Positions 1 to 9,193 of a stretch of 64,000 nucleotides of DNA are shown here, one piece after another. A program made the position numbers and the translations under genes. Position 1 is the stretch's first letter; the number at the start of each line of letters is the position of its first letter. The notes beneath the pieces are model-generated. The model saw only the letters and a program-made list of their open reading frames with translations, searched no databases and was not told the origin of the DNA. Source of the stretch: Paenibacillus sinopodophylli (GTDB lineage Bacteria; Bacillota; Bacilli; Paenibacillales; Paenibacillaceae); contig NZ_VDBO01000003.1 of assembly GCF_005930355.1 (NCBI RefSeq), forward strand, positions 186,001-250,000. Reading direction: 5' to 3'.

Positions 1-243
1 TGCGTACACCTCGCATTCACTCTCCCAGCCTTCACGCCCTGGTGCATATACCTTCACCGCAATATCCGAATGATCCTGGTGCGTAAATACACCAGCATAG
101 TTACCAGCCCCAAGCAGCTTCCAGCCCTGCGGTGTCTCATCCACACGAATAGGGTCAGCGGGATCAACGCTGCCAAGCTCCAGATTAGACAATAAGGTCT
201 GCTCCACAAGTCGGATAAATCCATCCAATTGTTTCTCATCCAT
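1..243 (-). CDS. Protein-kinase-like protein, N-terminal fragment (runs off left edge)
   Basis: An open frame starts at an ATG (241-243) behind an AAGGA ribosome site and continues past base 1, so only the first 81 codons are visible. A glycine-rich stretch (GAGNYAGVF) is followed about 15 residues later by AVKVY and then by acidic residues. This matches the nucleotide-binding loop, VAIK lysine and helix-C region of a eukaryote-type kinase N-lobe. The catalytic loop would lie outside the window, so active kinase versus kinase-like phosphotransferase cannot be decided. It is the last gene visible on this strand at the left edge. Confidence 0.55.
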   Translation of the reverse strand, partial: MDEKQLDGFIRLVEQTLLSNLELGSVDPADPIRVDETPQGWKLLGAGNYAGVFTHQDHSDIAVKVYAPGREGWESECEVYA

Positions 244-371
244 GACGTAAATTCCTTCTTTCTTCTCCCGCGAACACTGTTTCCTTCATTGTAAGACCCG
301 CAGACGCAAAAATAAAGACCGTAACCGAAAGCTTTATAGCCTTCAGTCACAGTCTCTTCCGTTTACGAAGC

Positions 372-695
372 TCAGTGGCCTCCGCTTACTACCTTCAAAC
401 CAATAACACCAGATATAATCATCGATAAAAACAGTATTTTGCGCCAATCTCTCGATTCTCCGAAAACAAACATCCCTAATATGACGCTGCCGATTGAACC
501 GATACCCGTCCAAATTCCGTAGGCGGTGCTGATTGGAATCGTCTGCAGCGCTTTGGATAAGAAGAAAAAGCTGACGAAGCCTGCTGCAATCGCGCCTGCC
601 GTGCCCTTCCAGCGCCGGAAACCGTCGGACAGCTTCATAAACGTAACGCCGCCAACCTCGCCTAATCCCGATATAATTAAGAAGATCCAAGCCAT
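372..695 (-). CDS. SMR-family efflux subunit, YkkD-like
   Basis: A 107-residue protein with four predicted membrane helices and the small-multidrug-resistance fold. The essential membrane glutamate is E13 in GLGEVGG, and a conserved TAYGIWTGIG stretch lies in helix 3. It starts one base after the stop of the neighbouring SMR gene and has its own AAGGTGGG site, so the two are translationally coupled. Paired SMR genes usually make obligate heterodimers (YkkCD, or guanidinium-type Gdx pairs). This one resembles the YkkD-type partner because the helix-1 Trp after the glutamate is replaced by Gly. The substrate is inferred only: small cations or guanidinium compounds. Confidence 0.85.
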   Translation of the reverse strand: MAWIFLIISGLGEVGGVTFMKLSDGFRRWKGTAGAIAAGFVSFFFLSKALQTIPISTAYGIWTGIGSIGSVILGMFVFGESRDWRKILFLSMIISGVIGLKVVSGGH

Positions 696-696
696 G

Positions 697-1077
697 TTAA
701 GAACCCACCTTTTCTTGCTCTAAGCTGATTTCATTTTCCCGCGCAGTCTTTGCTGACTTATCTGTGGATACAAGCTTTAATCCAACAATCCCGCCCACCA
801 GCAAGGCAATAAAGAACAAACGCCAGAAATCAGCCGGCTCATCCAGAATCAATATACCAGCTATAACCGTACCGACCGTCCCAATTCCGGTGAACATCGC
901 GTACGCCACGCCAATCTCAATCGTCCGCATGGCCCGTGCAAACAGCATGAAGCTGGCCGCCAGCACCACAATCGTAATGATGCTTGGAACGAGCTGCGTA
1001 AAGCCCTCCGAATACTTAAGTCCGAATGTCCAGCCTACCTCAAGAACCCCGGCTAATAATAGAAATACCCACTGCAT
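697..1077 (-). CDS. SMR-family efflux subunit, YkkC/SugE-like
   Basis: A 126-residue SMR protein, slightly longer than the 105-110 usual for the family because of a charged C-terminal tail. Helix 1 carries LEVGWTFGLKYSEGFT, which is close to the Gdx/SugE signature (glutamate, Trp, LKY, GFT). It lies second in a three-gene operon: the TetR gene ends 6 bases upstream and the partner SMR gene starts 1 base after its stop. Proton-coupled export by a heterodimer with the next gene is the likely role. No guanidine riboswitch is visible upstream, so control appears to pass through the TetR gene. Confidence 0.85.
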   Translation of the reverse strand: MQWVFLLLAGVLEVGWTFGLKYSEGFTQLVPSIITIVVLAASFMLFARAMRTIEIGVAYAMFTGIGTVGTVIAGILILDEPADFWRLFFIALLVGGIVGLKLVSTDKSAKTARENEISLEQEKVGS

Positions 1078-1083
1078 GTTTGC

Positions 1084-1689
1084 TCAATCCTCTCTCGCTG
1101 TCATCGTCCATAGCTGCCACAATGATTGCCACACTTGTTTTTTCCTTTTCTCGAACAGCTCTTCCGCATAGAGCTGGTTCTCAACCAGCATACCGTCCAC
1201 ACATACATAGAAAGCGGCAATGAGCCGTTCCTCCTCTGCAGGTGCAAATAATCCCTCGGCCGCTCCTTTATGCAGCACCTTCGCGATCCCCACGGTCAGC
1301 TCATTCTCGTACTTCAAAAAATCCTGCCTCAGTTGATCGCGCAAATGCCTGGGCGGGACGAGTATCGTACGCTTCAAGAAAGCCTGGCCTGTCGGCATCT
1401 GATTAAGATCTGTGAAAAAATCAAATAATCGGTATACCTGCTGCTTAATCGGATCCTGCACCATATCTTCTAGAAGCACCATATACTGCTTCCGTTCTTC
1501 CGCAATAACTTCCTGAATGAGTTGGAGGAACAGCTGCTCCTTCGACTTATAGTGCGCATATATGGATGGGGTTTTAATACCCACTGCTTTGGCAATTTCT
1601 GAGAGAGCAGCTCCCTCATACCCGGACTCTGTGAACATCGTTAACGCCGCCTGCTTGATCTTCTCAGCCGTTGTCGGCTCAGCACTCAT
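1084..1689 (-). CDS. TetR-family repressor of the SMR pair
   Basis: A 201-residue protein with a TetR N-terminal helix-turn-helix (residues ~9-55, including IAKAVGIKTPSIYAHYKSKE) and an all-helical ligand-binding C-terminal part. It starts at an ATG behind GGAGGA. It is the first gene of an operon with two SMR exporters, and an imperfect palindrome at 1722-1739 lies about 33 bases upstream. This is the usual layout of an autoregulated local repressor relieved by the exported compound. The inducer is not known. Confidence 0.88.
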   Translation of the reverse strand: MSAEPTTAEKIKQAALTMFTESGYEGAALSEIAKAVGIKTPSIYAHYKSKEQLFLQLIQEVIAEERKQYMVLLEDMVQDPIKQQVYRLFDFFTDLNQMPTGQAFLKRTILVPPRHLRDQLRQDFLKYENELTVGIAKVLHKGAAEGLFAPAEEERLIAAFYVCVDGMLVENQLYAEELFEKRKKQVWQSLWQLWTMTARED

Positions 1690-1721
1690 AGACTATTCCT
1701 CCAATGCACCGCACATTTCTC

Positions 1722-1739
1722 CTAACGAACGTTAGTTAG
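1722..1739. promoter_or_regulatory. Putative TetR operator
   Basis: An imperfect 18-base palindrome centred on AACGTT, with TAAC/GTTA arms (two mismatches), lies just upstream of the TetR gene. AACGTT-centred TTAG/CTAA palindromes are common TetR-family operators. Assignment to the adjacent repressor is inference from position. Confidence 0.55.
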
Positions 1740-1860
1740 TTTCAATGAATTGTAAGACGATTTACACCAAATGTCAACCCCGCTGCTGCCACAAAAAAAA
1801 GCCGTACAGGCTCCTGCTTGCTCGGAGTCTCTATACAGCTTTGCGTTCACGATTGTTTTT

Positions 1861-1911
1861 TGACGTATAGGAAAGGATATGATTTCGCTCATACTTTCTC
1901 TATACGTTTCG
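1861..1911. repeat. Dispersed palindromic repeat, copy A
   Basis: A 51-base near-palindrome with arms starting ACGTATAG and ending CTATACGT. Its reverse complement matches 54398-54448 at about 48 of 51 positions. It follows a T6 run and sits in the 273-base gap between the TetR gene and the minus-strand membrane gene. A small GC-rich hairpin followed by T5 (about 1936-1952) lies just beyond it. Confidence 0.8.
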
Positions 1912-1962
1912 CTGAAATGATGGCGTGTACAATAAGGACGCCTTCAGGCGTTTTTGCTTGGT

Positions 1963-2385
1963 TCAGTTATATCTATCCCACAGCATCCAGCAAACATTGA
2001 CAAGCATGCCCAGTCCCAGACCTACCAGCATAACCAGTACGTTTAAAATGAGATAATAGACGAGCAGCAATCCGAAATCCGTATTTTGCTGTGACAGCGG
2101 AAGGATCTGACTGAGCACATAGGCAAGCAGAACACTAAACGGAATCCAGAACAAAAAAATAAATATCGGGAAATACCAATGACGATTACGAAACCACTTT
2201 ACGATCGGCATTGCAAAAACAAGCACCATACCCGCGCAGATCAAATAGCTATTCTCCACGATTCCACTGTTGAAATACGCTGCATACATCCATACATTCC
2301 CCGCCGCGGCGTATAGAAAACTTAGCAGCAGCACCGTACGCATGGAACGCTTGAACAACATCTGCTCTTTCACTGCCTCTTCCAT
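1963..2385 (-). CDS. Small four-helix membrane protein of unknown function
   Basis: A 140-residue protein with four hydrophobic segments (about 16-36, 46-62, 70-92 and 105-132) and short charged loops. No family motif was recognised. Its ATG overlaps the hisC stop codon by one base (TAATG), so it is translated from the hisC message. The link to histidine synthesis may be only positional. Confidence 0.7.
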   Translation of the reverse strand: MEEAVKEQMLFKRSMRTVLLLSFLYAAAGNVWMYAAYFNSGIVENSYLICAGMVLVFAMPIVKWFRNRHWYFPIFIFLFWIPFSVLLAYVLSQILPLSQQNTDFGLLLVYYLILNVLVMLVGLGLGMLVNVCWMLWDRYN

Positions 2386-3446
2386 TACTCGCCCACAATC
2401 TGCTCTAGCGCTTGGATAAAGGCATCCATTTCTTCATCCGTCCCGATGCTCACGCGCAAATATTCATCAATCCGCGGCTGATTGAAATAGCGGACCAGCA
2501 CACCTTTATCTCGCAGCTGCTGGAAGATCACTTTCGCCTCCAACGTACGATGCGAAATAAATACAAAATTCGCTTTGGAATCGGTTACCTTAAAGTTCAT
2601 CGCAAGCAGTTGCGCTGTCACACGCTCACGGGTGGCAATTACACTCGCTGTCGTTTCCTTGAAGTAGGCGTCATCCTCGAGTGCAGCAACGGCTCCTGCC
2701 AGTGCAAGGCGGTCCATCGTATAGGAGTTGAAAGAGTTTTTTATACGATTCAAGCCTTCAATAAGCTCCTCGCTGCCGAAGGCAAAGCCCACACGCAAGC
2801 CTGCCAAAGAACGTGATTTCGACAGTGTCTGCACGACAAGCAAATTCGAGTAATCGCTAATCAACTCGACAGCCGACTGTCCTCCGAAATCAATGTAGGC
2901 TTCATCAATGATGACAACTTGCTCCGAATGCGCTTCTAGCAGCTTGCGGATCTGCTCAAGTGGAAGAAGCTCCGCCGTAGGCGCATTAGGGTTCGGTATA
3001 ATAATCCCTCCGTTATCTGCACGGAAGTCCTGGGTTCGAATGTGAAACTGCTCGTCCAGCGGAACAAGCTCCGCAGTCAAGCCATAAAGCTTAGCATATA
3101 CCTTATAGAAGCTATACGTAATATCCGGAAACAATAGCTTCTTGGCGGGATCAAAGAAAGCCGCGAAAGCAAACGCCAAAATCTCGTCCGATCCATTTCC
3201 TGCAAACACTTGTCCGGCAGGCAATCCGTAATAAGACGCCGCCGCATTCACAAGATCTTCACAGGTGGGATCTGGGTACAGACGCAGATCTGCATTCGCA
3301 GCATGCTGGATTGCCTCGATCACCTTAGGAGAAGGCGGGTATGGATTCTCGTTCGTATTCAGTTTAATATACGTTTTGTCCTTGGGCTGCTCGCCGGGCA
3401 CATACGGCACAAGCGAAGCGGTTAGCGGACTCCAAAATTTACTCAT
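2385..3446 (-). CDS. hisC: Histidinol-phosphate aminotransferase
   Basis: A PLP-dependent fold-type I aminotransferase converting imidazole-acetol phosphate plus glutamate to histidinol phosphate. Visible motifs are KLNTNENPYPPSP near the N-terminus, GNGSDEIL, NPNAPT, DEAYIDF and the lysine-bearing TLSKSRSLAGLRVGF (Schiff-base Lys about residue 210). At 353 residues it is family length. The open frame extends 9 codons further upstream, but the ATG at 3446 has an AAGGAAGAG site and the usual start MSKFWS. No other his gene is nearby. Paralogues acting on aromatic amino acids cannot be excluded. Confidence 0.88.
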   Translation of the reverse strand: MSKFWSPLTASLVPYVPGEQPKDKTYIKLNTNENPYPPSPKVIEAIQHAANADLRLYPDPTCEDLVNAAASYYGLPAGQVFAGNGSDEILAFAFAAFFDPAKKLLFPDITYSFYKVYAKLYGLTAELVPLDEQFHIRTQDFRADNGGIIIPNPNAPTAELLPLEQIRKLLEAHSEQVVIIDEAYIDFGGQSAVELISDYSNLLVVQTLSKSRSLAGLRVGFAFGSEELIEGLNRIKNSFNSYTMDRLALAGAVAALEDDAYFKETTASVIATRERVTAQLLAMNFKVTDSKANFVFISHRTLEAKVIFQQLRDKGVLVRYFNQPRIDEYLRVSIGTDEEMDAFIQALEQIVGE

Positions 3447-3575
3447 TGTTGCTCTTCCTTTCGTACGGTTCATTGATAATTACTGCTTCTATAGTAACAT
3501 TAATGCGGTCAGCAGAGGCAGACGGGAAAACGAGACAAGCAGCCTAGACGCCCTACTCCCCTTGGGTGGCAATGA

Positions 3576-4025
3576 TCATTTCTTGCGAACAATAAGCTTA
3601 AGCATCAGCAAACCAAGCAGTGCTCCGAACGTGTTCAAAATAATATCATCGACATCGAAGCTGCCTACTCGCGTAATCATTTGAGACAGCTCTACAATCG
3701 TAATTAATAGGATAGAGGCTGCAGTAAGAACGAAGATGCGGCCATATTTTTTATGGAGAAGCGGAAGAAAAATACCAATCGGAATAAACAACACAATATT
3801 GCCGAACAAGTTCTTGAACCACGTATCGAAATGAAAACGATCATAATAAATGATATATTTTTTAATCGTATAGAAAGGAACGAGATTATAGCTGTAGCCT
3901 TCGCCAAAATAACGATTTCGATAAAATAACAGCCAACACATCACGAGTGCATAGCCCAAAGCGAGCACGGTAATGAATAGATTTAAAAGAAAGCTTTTGA
4001 AATAGGCATTTGGATATAATCGCAT
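3576..4025 (-). CDS. VanZ-like membrane protein
   Basis: A 149-residue protein with four membrane helices and VanZ-type motifs: NLVPFYT after the first helix, GNIVLFIPIGIFLPLL, and VELSQ...FDVDDIILNTFGALLG near the end. It starts at the ATG at 4025, two bases after the phosphatase stop. A longer TTG reading is possible, but it would use the GGAG site as coding sequence. VanZ proteins of this type are linked to glycopeptide or lipid II interactions, but most remain uncharacterised. Confidence 0.8.
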   Translation of the reverse strand: MRLYPNAYFKSFLLNLFITVLALGYALVMCWLLFYRNRYFGEGYSYNLVPFYTIKKYIIYYDRFHFDTWFKNLFGNIVLFIPIGIFLPLLHKKYGRIFVLTAASILLITIVELSQMITRVGSFDVDDIILNTFGALLGLLMLKLIVRKK

Positions 4026-4027
4026 CG

Positions 4028-4741
4028 CTACAATCTCCAAGGCACGACATAGCTATTGAATTCGTCAGGCCCTGTTATCGCCAGTCCGTTAAGCTGATAG
4101 CCAGAAGCACAGCCTCCGTCAACGCCGATTTTCCCTGGTCCGAACCAAATGTTAGGATTGCCGTGAATATCGATTGCTTTGGTATGCCCGAAGACGACGG
4201 TCTTGCTTACGTTGGTCGGCCTGCTCAGAAATGGCTGCTTAATATAGAGAAAATCTCTAGTTGGCTGATCTTTCCAATTCAAATAATTCGGGTTAATCCC
4301 GGCATGCACATAAATGAAATGCTCATCCTCATGGTAATACGGCAACTGGTCGAGAAAGGTCATATGGTGCATATAGCGTTCATGTACAGCGGCCTTCGCC
4401 TGTTCAATAACATCACCAATTGCCCCCTGCTTGACTCCGGCATAGCTCTCGGCGGTCTGCCTTCCGCCATGTCCCGTAAATTTGATCAACGCCTGCTCGC
4501 TGCGCTCAAGCATAACATCTACCAGTCGCTCATCATGGTTTCCTTGAATTGCGATTGCGCCATCCTTCTGTACAAGGCCTATAACCTGCTCCACGACTTC
4601 GCGGCTTCGGGGGCCGCGATCAACAAAATCGCCAAGCAGCATCAACTGATCCTCACCCGGACAGTAATTCATACGGTCGAGCAAATCATTAAACGGCGTA
4701 TAGGAGCCATGAATATCACTTATGACAAGGGTTCGCTTCAT
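4028..4741 (-). CDS. PPP-type metallophosphatase (serine/threonine phosphatase or Ap4A-ase like)
   Basis: A 237-residue calcineurin-like phosphoesterase. The metal-ligand motifs occur in order: SDIHGSY (residues ~8-14), [10 protein letters not shown] (~37-46), GNHDE (~69-73), and the late histidines in VHAGIN and VFGHT. The start overlaps the GNAT stop (ATGA, 4738-4741), placing it in the middle of a three-gene operon with the GNAT and VanZ genes. Close families include protein phosphatase PrpA-like and diadenosine tetraphosphatase enzymes, and the substrate cannot be told from sequence alone. Confidence 0.85.
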   Translation of the reverse strand: MKRTLVISDIHGSYTPFNDLLDRMNYCPGEDQLMLLGDFVDRGPRSREVVEQVIGLVQKDGAIAIQGNHDERLVDVMLERSEQALIKFTGHGGRQTAESYAGVKQGAIGDVIEQAKAAVHERYMHHMTFLDQLPYYHEDEHFIYVHAGINPNYLNWKDQPTRDFLYIKQPFLSRPTNVSKTVVFGHTKAIDIHGNPNIWFGPGKIGVDGGCASGYQLNGLAITGPDEFNSYVVPWRL

Positions 4742-5244
4742 ATGCGTCTCCCCGAGATCACGAGATCTCTCTCTATGCCGTCAAGTACTGCAACCCGCGG
4801 GAGATGCCCCCACGGTTCAAAACCGAACTTGCGGAGCAGCGCCAAGCTTGGCTCATTGTGTCCGAACACGAAGCCGAGCAGTGTACTTAGCCCCAAACGA
4901 GGACAGTCGTCAATCGCTTTCTGGATAAGCACAGACCCCAGACCCAGCTTTCGGTAAGGCTCCGCTATATAAATGCTGATCTCCGCAGTAGCAAGGTAGG
5001 CGGGCCTGCCATAAAACGATTGAAAACTAAACCACGCAGCAATCTCCCCATCCAAGCGTAGAACCCATAACGGACGGAAATCAGGAGAATGGTCATTGAA
5101 CCATGCCCGTTTGCTTGCTACAGTAGCAGGCTCCAAGTCCGCTGTAACCATTCTGCTTGCAATCGTTGCATTATAAATAGCAACGATGTGCTCCAGATCG
5201 CTTAACTCTGCATCCATAATTTCATACTGTAGCTGTCTGGTCAT
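4738..5244 (-). CDS. GNAT acetyltransferase, phosphinothricin-acetyltransferase type
   Basis: A 168-residue GNAT protein. Features typical of the PAT/YncA subgroup are [16 protein letters not shown] near the N-terminus, [21 protein letters not shown] with the acetyl-CoA pyrophosphate loop, and [20 protein letters not shown] towards the C-terminus. The ATG at 5244 is preferred over an in-frame GTG 9 bases upstream because it has an AGGTGG site at good distance. It is the first gene of the operon with the phosphatase and VanZ genes. The substrate may be a small amine or amino-acid analogue. Confidence 0.85.
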   Translation of the reverse strand: MTRQLQYEIMDAELSDLEHIVAIYNATIASRMVTADLEPATVASKRAWFNDHSPDFRPLWVLRLDGEIAAWFSFQSFYGRPAYLATAEISIYIAEPYRKLGLGSVLIQKAIDDCPRLGLSTLLGFVFGHNEPSLALLRKFGFEPWGHLPRVAVLDGIERDLVISGRRI

Positions 5245-5325
5245 GCTCGCCACCTCTTACCCTTCTATGTTAGTCGCATATAGACATCAATTGTCATGCT
5301 GTAAGCTTTGACAAATTATATCACA

Positions 5326-5925
5326 TCACGAATTATGAGCTATATATTTATTGTATTCCTCCGGCGTGTTCAAATTAATAAAAGGGGAGATGAACTCCGT
5401 CTCCCTTGGATCAACCTGAACAGACTTAAGCTTGCCTAGCAGCCCCATTAAGCGAAAATCGCCCGCTGCAAGCGACAGCGATATCGCCGAAGCTGTTCTT
5501 GCATGATATAGCGCATGAAAGGGCTGACCTGATACATGAATGACGTCTGCTTCATGCTCCAGCTTCTGCAGCAGTTCGGCAAGAAGCTCCTCTGAGAGCA
5601 GCGGCATATCGCAAGCCATCACAAAAACATATCCTTCTCCAATGGCCGATAAACCGGCATGAAGACCAGACAAAGGGCCACAACCCGGATACCTATCACT
5701 GACATAGCTCACTGCATCCGCCAGTTCACCCAAACTTTCACGGTACACCCCTTCACGCTCCGTATGTCCAATGGACACTGTCACATGCTCCGTTAAACCT
5801 GCCATCTGCTTCGCTAACCGGTATATAAGCGACTTGCCGCCAATGTCCAGCAGCGCTTTGTCTGTTCCCATTCTCGAGCTTTGCCCCCCGGCAAGCAACA
5901 GCCCTTGAATATGCGGCTTCTTCAT
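5326..5925 (-). CDS. mobA: Molybdenum cofactor guanylyltransferase
   Basis: A 199-residue nucleotidyltransferase that attaches GMP to molybdopterin. The N-terminal GTP site LLLAGGQSSRMGTDKALL, GPLSGLHAGL, the metal-binding CDMPLL and the closing NLNTPEEY are all present and in the MobA order. It starts at an ATG with an AAAGGAG site. No other molybdenum cofactor gene is visible nearby, so it stands alone here. Confidence 0.9.
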   Translation of the reverse strand: MKKPHIQGLLLAGGQSSRMGTDKALLDIGGKSLIYRLAKQMAGLTEHVTVSIGHTEREGVYRESLGELADAVSYVSDRYPGCGPLSGLHAGLSAIGEGYVFVMACDMPLLSEELLAELLQKLEHEADVIHVSGQPFHALYHARTASAISLSLAAGDFRLMGLLGKLKSVQVDPRETEFISPFINLNTPEEYNKYIAHNS

Positions 5926-5958
5926 TTGTTCGTCTCCTTTCCTATATTTTAAATCGAC

Positions 5959-5992
5959 AAAGCCCGCCGAGTACTTATGCTCGGCGGGCTTT
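5959..5992 (-). terminator. Terminator after glnS
   Basis: A perfect 13-bp GC-rich stem (AAAGCCCGCCGAG) with an 8-base loop lies 15 bases beyond the glnS stop and upstream of mobA. The U-tract is weak on both strands, with TTT on each side. Confidence 0.7.
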
Positions 5993-6007
5993 GTTCAATA
6001 GTTGGCC

Positions 6008-7681
6008 TTAGGCTTTGGACGGATCGAACGAGCTCTTCAGTGAAACGATTCGGTTGAATGCCAGCTTCTCTGCTGTCGTATCTTTCGGATCTACGTTAAA
6101 GTACCCGTGACGGAAAAACTGAAACTTGTCGCCGCCAGCAGCATCCTTCATGTTCGGCTCAACGAAGCCTTGCAGCACCTCGAGCGAATTCGGATTGATG
6201 CATTCGAGGAAAGGCTTGCCTTCCTCTTCAGCCTCGCTCGTAATCAACGGCTCGAACAAACGGAAATCCGCTGCTACCGCTTGCGATGCTTCTACCCAAT
6301 GGATCGTGCCTTTAACCTTGCGTTCATTAAAGCCGGAGCCGCTCTTCGTCTTAGGGTCATACGTGCAACGAAGCTCTGTTACATTGCCCGCCTCATCTTT
6401 AATAACCTCTTGGCATGTAATAAAGTACGCATGCTTGAGCCGCACCTCATTGCCAGGAAAGAGACGGAAATATTTGTTCGGCGGGTTCTCCATGAAATCA
6501 TCTTGCTCAATATAGATCTCTCGCGAGAATGGAATTTGGCGCGTGCCCATTTCCTCATTCTCTGCATTATTCTCCGCATCCAACAGTTCGGACTCGCCCT
6601 CTGGATAATTCGTAATGACAACCTTCAACGGGCGAAGCACAGCCATCGTGCGAAGAGCTTTCAATTTCAAGTCTTCTCTTATGAAATGCTCCAGATTGCG
6701 TTCGTCAACGAGACTATTGCTCTTCGATACGCCAATCTCAAGGCAGAAAGCGCGAAGCGCTTCTGGTGTATAGCCTTTACGACGCAAACCGCTGATCGTT
6801 GGCATGCGGGGATCGTCCCACCCGTCTACTACCGCTTCATCAACAAGCTGCTTCAGCTTGCGCTTGCTCATGACGGTATTCGTCACGTTGAGACGGGCGA
6901 ACTCATATTGGCGCGGCACAGCTGCCATCTCGCATTCAGCAACTGTCCAATCATATAATGGACGGTGGTCTTCGAACTCCAGCGTACAAATCGAATGCGT
7001 AATGCCTTCAATAGCATCGCTAAGCGGATGCGCATAATCGTACATAGGATAGATGCACCACGCATCGCCTGTGCGATGGTGATGCGTATGCGCAATTCGG
7101 TAAAGTACAGGATCGCGAAGCGTAATATTCGGCGAAGCCATATCGATTCTAGCGCGCAGCACCCTCGCGCCGTCCTTGAACTCACCAGCACGCATCCGTG
7201 CGAACAAATCCAAATTTTCTTCTACGGAGCGGCTGCGGTACGGACTTTCCTTGCCCGGCTCAGTCAATGTACCGCGGTACTCACGCGTTTGCTCCGCCGT
7301 CAAGTCACAGACATAGGCTTTGCCCTTCTTGATCAGCAAGACAGCACGGTTGTAAAGCTCTTCGAAATAGTCCGATGCGAATCGCAGATCATCCCATTCG
7401 AAGCCAAGCCAGCGGACATCCTCCTGAATGGATTCTACGTACTCGGTATCCTCTTTGAGAGGATTCGTATCGTCAAACCGAAGATTGGTTCTACCCTTGA
7501 ATTCATCCGCAAGCTCAAAGTTCAGGCAGATTGATTTGGCATGTCCAATATGCAAATAGCCGTTCGGCTCAGGCGGAAAACGAGTAACGATTTCCTGTAC
7601 ATGGCCGCTCTTCAAATCTTCGACTACAATGTTTTTTATGAAATTCGAGGATGATGACTTATTCTCTACAGCATTCTCCAT
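6008..7681 (-). CDS. glnS: Glutaminyl-tRNA synthetase
   Basis: A 557-residue class I synthetase that charges tRNA-Gln directly. The HIGH-box region reads [16 protein letters not shown], which is the GlnRS form, and the KMSKS-equivalent is VMSKRKL. The catalytic domain is followed by the two beta-barrel anticodon-binding domains. The frame is open 48 codons further upstream, but the conserved protein starts at the ATG at 7681 behind GGGAAAGG. Most Bacillus species lack GlnRS and amidate Glu-tRNA-Gln instead. Presence of GlnRS is known for some Paenibacillaceae and clostridia and is attributed to gene transfer. Confidence 0.95.
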   Translation of the reverse strand: MENAVENKSSSSNFIKNIVVEDLKSGHVQEIVTRFPPEPNGYLHIGHAKSICLNFELADEFKGRTNLRFDDTNPLKEDTEYVESIQEDVRWLGFEWDDLRFASDYFEELYNRAVLLIKKGKAYVCDLTAEQTREYRGTLTEPGKESPYRSRSVEENLDLFARMRAGEFKDGARVLRARIDMASPNITLRDPVLYRIAHTHHHRTGDAWCIYPMYDYAHPLSDAIEGITHSICTLEFEDHRPLYDWTVAECEMAAVPRQYEFARLNVTNTVMSKRKLKQLVDEAVVDGWDDPRMPTISGLRRKGYTPEALRAFCLEIGVSKSNSLVDERNLEHFIREDLKLKALRTMAVLRPLKVVITNYPEGESELLDAENNAENEEMGTRQIPFSREIYIEQDDFMENPPNKYFRLFPGNEVRLKHAYFITCQEVIKDEAGNVTELRCTYDPKTKSGSGFNERKVKGTIHWVEASQAVAADFRLFEPLITSEAEEEGKPFLECINPNSLEVLQGFVEPNMKDAAGGDKFQFFRHGYFNVDPKDTTAEKLAFNRIVSLKSSFDPSKA

Positions 7682-7866
7682 CTGCGACCAACCTTTCCCA
7701 CGAAAAATATTTATCCTCCTATAATACACAAATTTCCGCAAAATTATAATACTCTCCTTAGATAGCGCGAGTTGATAGAGGCACCTAGCCCCTGCCGTTT
7801 CCAAAATATATCCGCATGGGTACATGCCGAGTCTGCATAGGCTTCATAAAAGCGAATACCGCAAGG

Positions 7867-7930
7867 TGAAACGGCTGTCTCCCTTCTTGGGTGGTACAGC
7901 GCGTTTCATTCCGAGAAATATAGAGAAAGT
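7867..7930. repeat. Dispersed palindromic repeat, copy C (two-hairpin form, right arm lost)
   Basis: This copy starts with an imperfect hairpin (TGAAACGGCTGT paired with ACAGCGCGTTTCA), followed by CCGAGAAATATAGAGAAA. The same order is seen at 38768-38853. The second hairpin lacks its right arm because coding sequence begins. The loop contains a chance T-box-like string, which was rejected as a T-box. Confidence 0.65.
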
Positions 7931-7954
7931 TGGAGAATGGAAGGTGAACAGGCA

Positions 7955-9169
7955 GTGACTGCAACTTCCTTTGTTATTTTCCCGGACGGCGGCTGGAGTA
8001 ATCTCCCCGCCCCCTTTCAAAAACTGTTCGACGAGCTTAGCTTAAAGCACGCCGTTTATTTTGTTGCGGCTGAACCAATCTCTTCCCACGCTCCCGCAGC
8101 TATTCAAGCTCTGTCATTAGACCAGATAGAAGCGTTTGGCTGGGCAGAAGCCGCCGCCGTCGTCCTTCATCCCTGCTGGATACAAGCTGCGATGGCGATC
8201 GCCCCCAAGTACCTCATCGCCATGCCGGACTCCCCCCAACAAGGAGAGCCCGCACTATGGTCCAAATGCCGTAAATGGCTGTGCGCCCACTCCGACCTGA
8301 TTATTGCCGATGCAGAGCCCTATTACTTAGAGCAGGCTTTCTGTACAGAGCATATATTCCTTCTGGATGGTCGCGACGAGGTAACCGACCTGCTTGCGCG
8401 GCAAGCCTTCAGTTGGACGCTCAGCGGCTTCTCTCCGAAGCCGCTCGTTCGCTTGCAGCAGCGATGTCTTGCAGAATGGCACAATAAGCGGCTGACTTCC
8501 GACTCGGAAAAGCTTGGTAAGGATAAGCTTCCCACCTTGTTTTTCCACTCGGTCTATCAATACCTCATCTATGATCTCGAACGAGCGAAGGAATCTGCAC
8601 TTGCTGCATTCGAGCTAGCTGTACTGGAAGGCAAATCGGATGCGCTGTCTATGTACTACCGATTCGTTTCCGCTATCGAGCTGAAGCAAGGACTTACGAG
8701 AGCTGCTGTACAGACATACAGTTACACGGCAGTGACCGATGAGGATCGGCGTACGGTCGATTTTCTCGATGAATGGCTAAAGGAAGGTAAGGATGGACTC
8801 GCAGGCGCGCTGCTCTACCGACTGAATGATGATTATAAGCAATCGTTAGCAAGGCTGGAGCTGCTCGAGTCTGATCCTATGGCACAGCAGCTAACGATTG
8901 AATGCTATATCCAAACGGGCAAGCTCAAAAAAGCAAAGGACAGCATCAAGACAGATCAGTTGAAGCAAGGTGATGAACAACAGCAGTATTTGCTGCTGCG
9001 CGGAACCTCAGCGCTGCTTGCCGGACAGCGGCATGAAGCTATTCATTCTTTTTTGGAGGCGGCGGAACACCGGATAGAAGCACTCGGCAATATCGCGGAA
9101 ATTGCTGCGTTGGACGCAGCCGTACTGGAACTGTTCATGGGACCTGCAGGCGATAGCAGTCCGGATTAA
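7955..9169 (+). CDS. Uncharacterised TPR-like protein of the surface-glycan locus
   Basis: A 404-residue protein with no clear family motif. The N-terminal ~150 residues alternate beta/alpha and resemble the acceptor half of a GT-B glycosyltransferase (FVIFPDGGW, VVLHPCW, LIIADAEPYYLEQAF). The rest is helical with TPR-like pairs (residues ~190-400). An ATG at 7937 is in frame, but it overlaps a dispersed repeat and has no usable site. The GTG at 7955 has GGAAGGTG eight bases upstream and is preferred. The GT2 and GT4 genes follow at once, so it is probably the first gene of a three-gene glycosylation operon. Confidence 0.6.
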   Translation: MTATSFVIFPDGGWSNLPAPFQKLFDELSLKHAVYFVAAEPISSHAPAAIQALSLDQIEAFGWAEAAAVVLHPCWIQAAMAIAPKYLIAMPDSPQQGEPALWSKCRKWLCAHSDLIIADAEPYYLEQAFCTEHIFLLDGRDEVTDLLARQAFSWTLSGFSPKPLVRLQQRCLAEWHNKRLTSDSEKLGKDKLPTLFFHSVYQYLIYDLERAKESALAAFELAVLEGKSDALSMYYRFVSAIELKQGLTRAAVQTYSYTAVTDEDRRTVDFLDEWLKEGKDGLAGALLYRLNDDYKQSLARLELLESDPMAQQLTIECYIQTGKLKKAKDSIKTDQLKQGDEQQQYLLLRGTSALLAGQRHEAIHSFLEAAEHRIEALGNIAEIAALDAAVLELFMGPAGDSSPD

Positions 9170-9193
9170 ACGGAAGCGGAGGAGGATGCACTT

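Noticed and set aside
54..350. A 98-codon minus-strand frame
   Set aside because: Overlaps the kinase-like gene in another frame; no ribosome site and no family pattern.
1690..1962. Guanidine riboswitch upstream of the SMR operon
   Set aside because: No conserved riboswitch core was seen; the region holds a palindromic operator and a dispersed repeat.
4010..4957. A 315-codon plus-strand frame
   Set aside because: Antisense to the phosphatase and GNAT genes, both with strong family motifs.
6107..6958. A 283-codon plus-strand frame
   Set aside because: Antisense to the glutaminyl-tRNA synthetase gene.
7889..7903. GGGTGGTACAGCGCG resembles the T-box signature near glnS
   Set aside because: It lies on the strand opposite to glnS, inside a dispersed hairpin repeat whose other copies lack the motif, and no specifier stem was seen.
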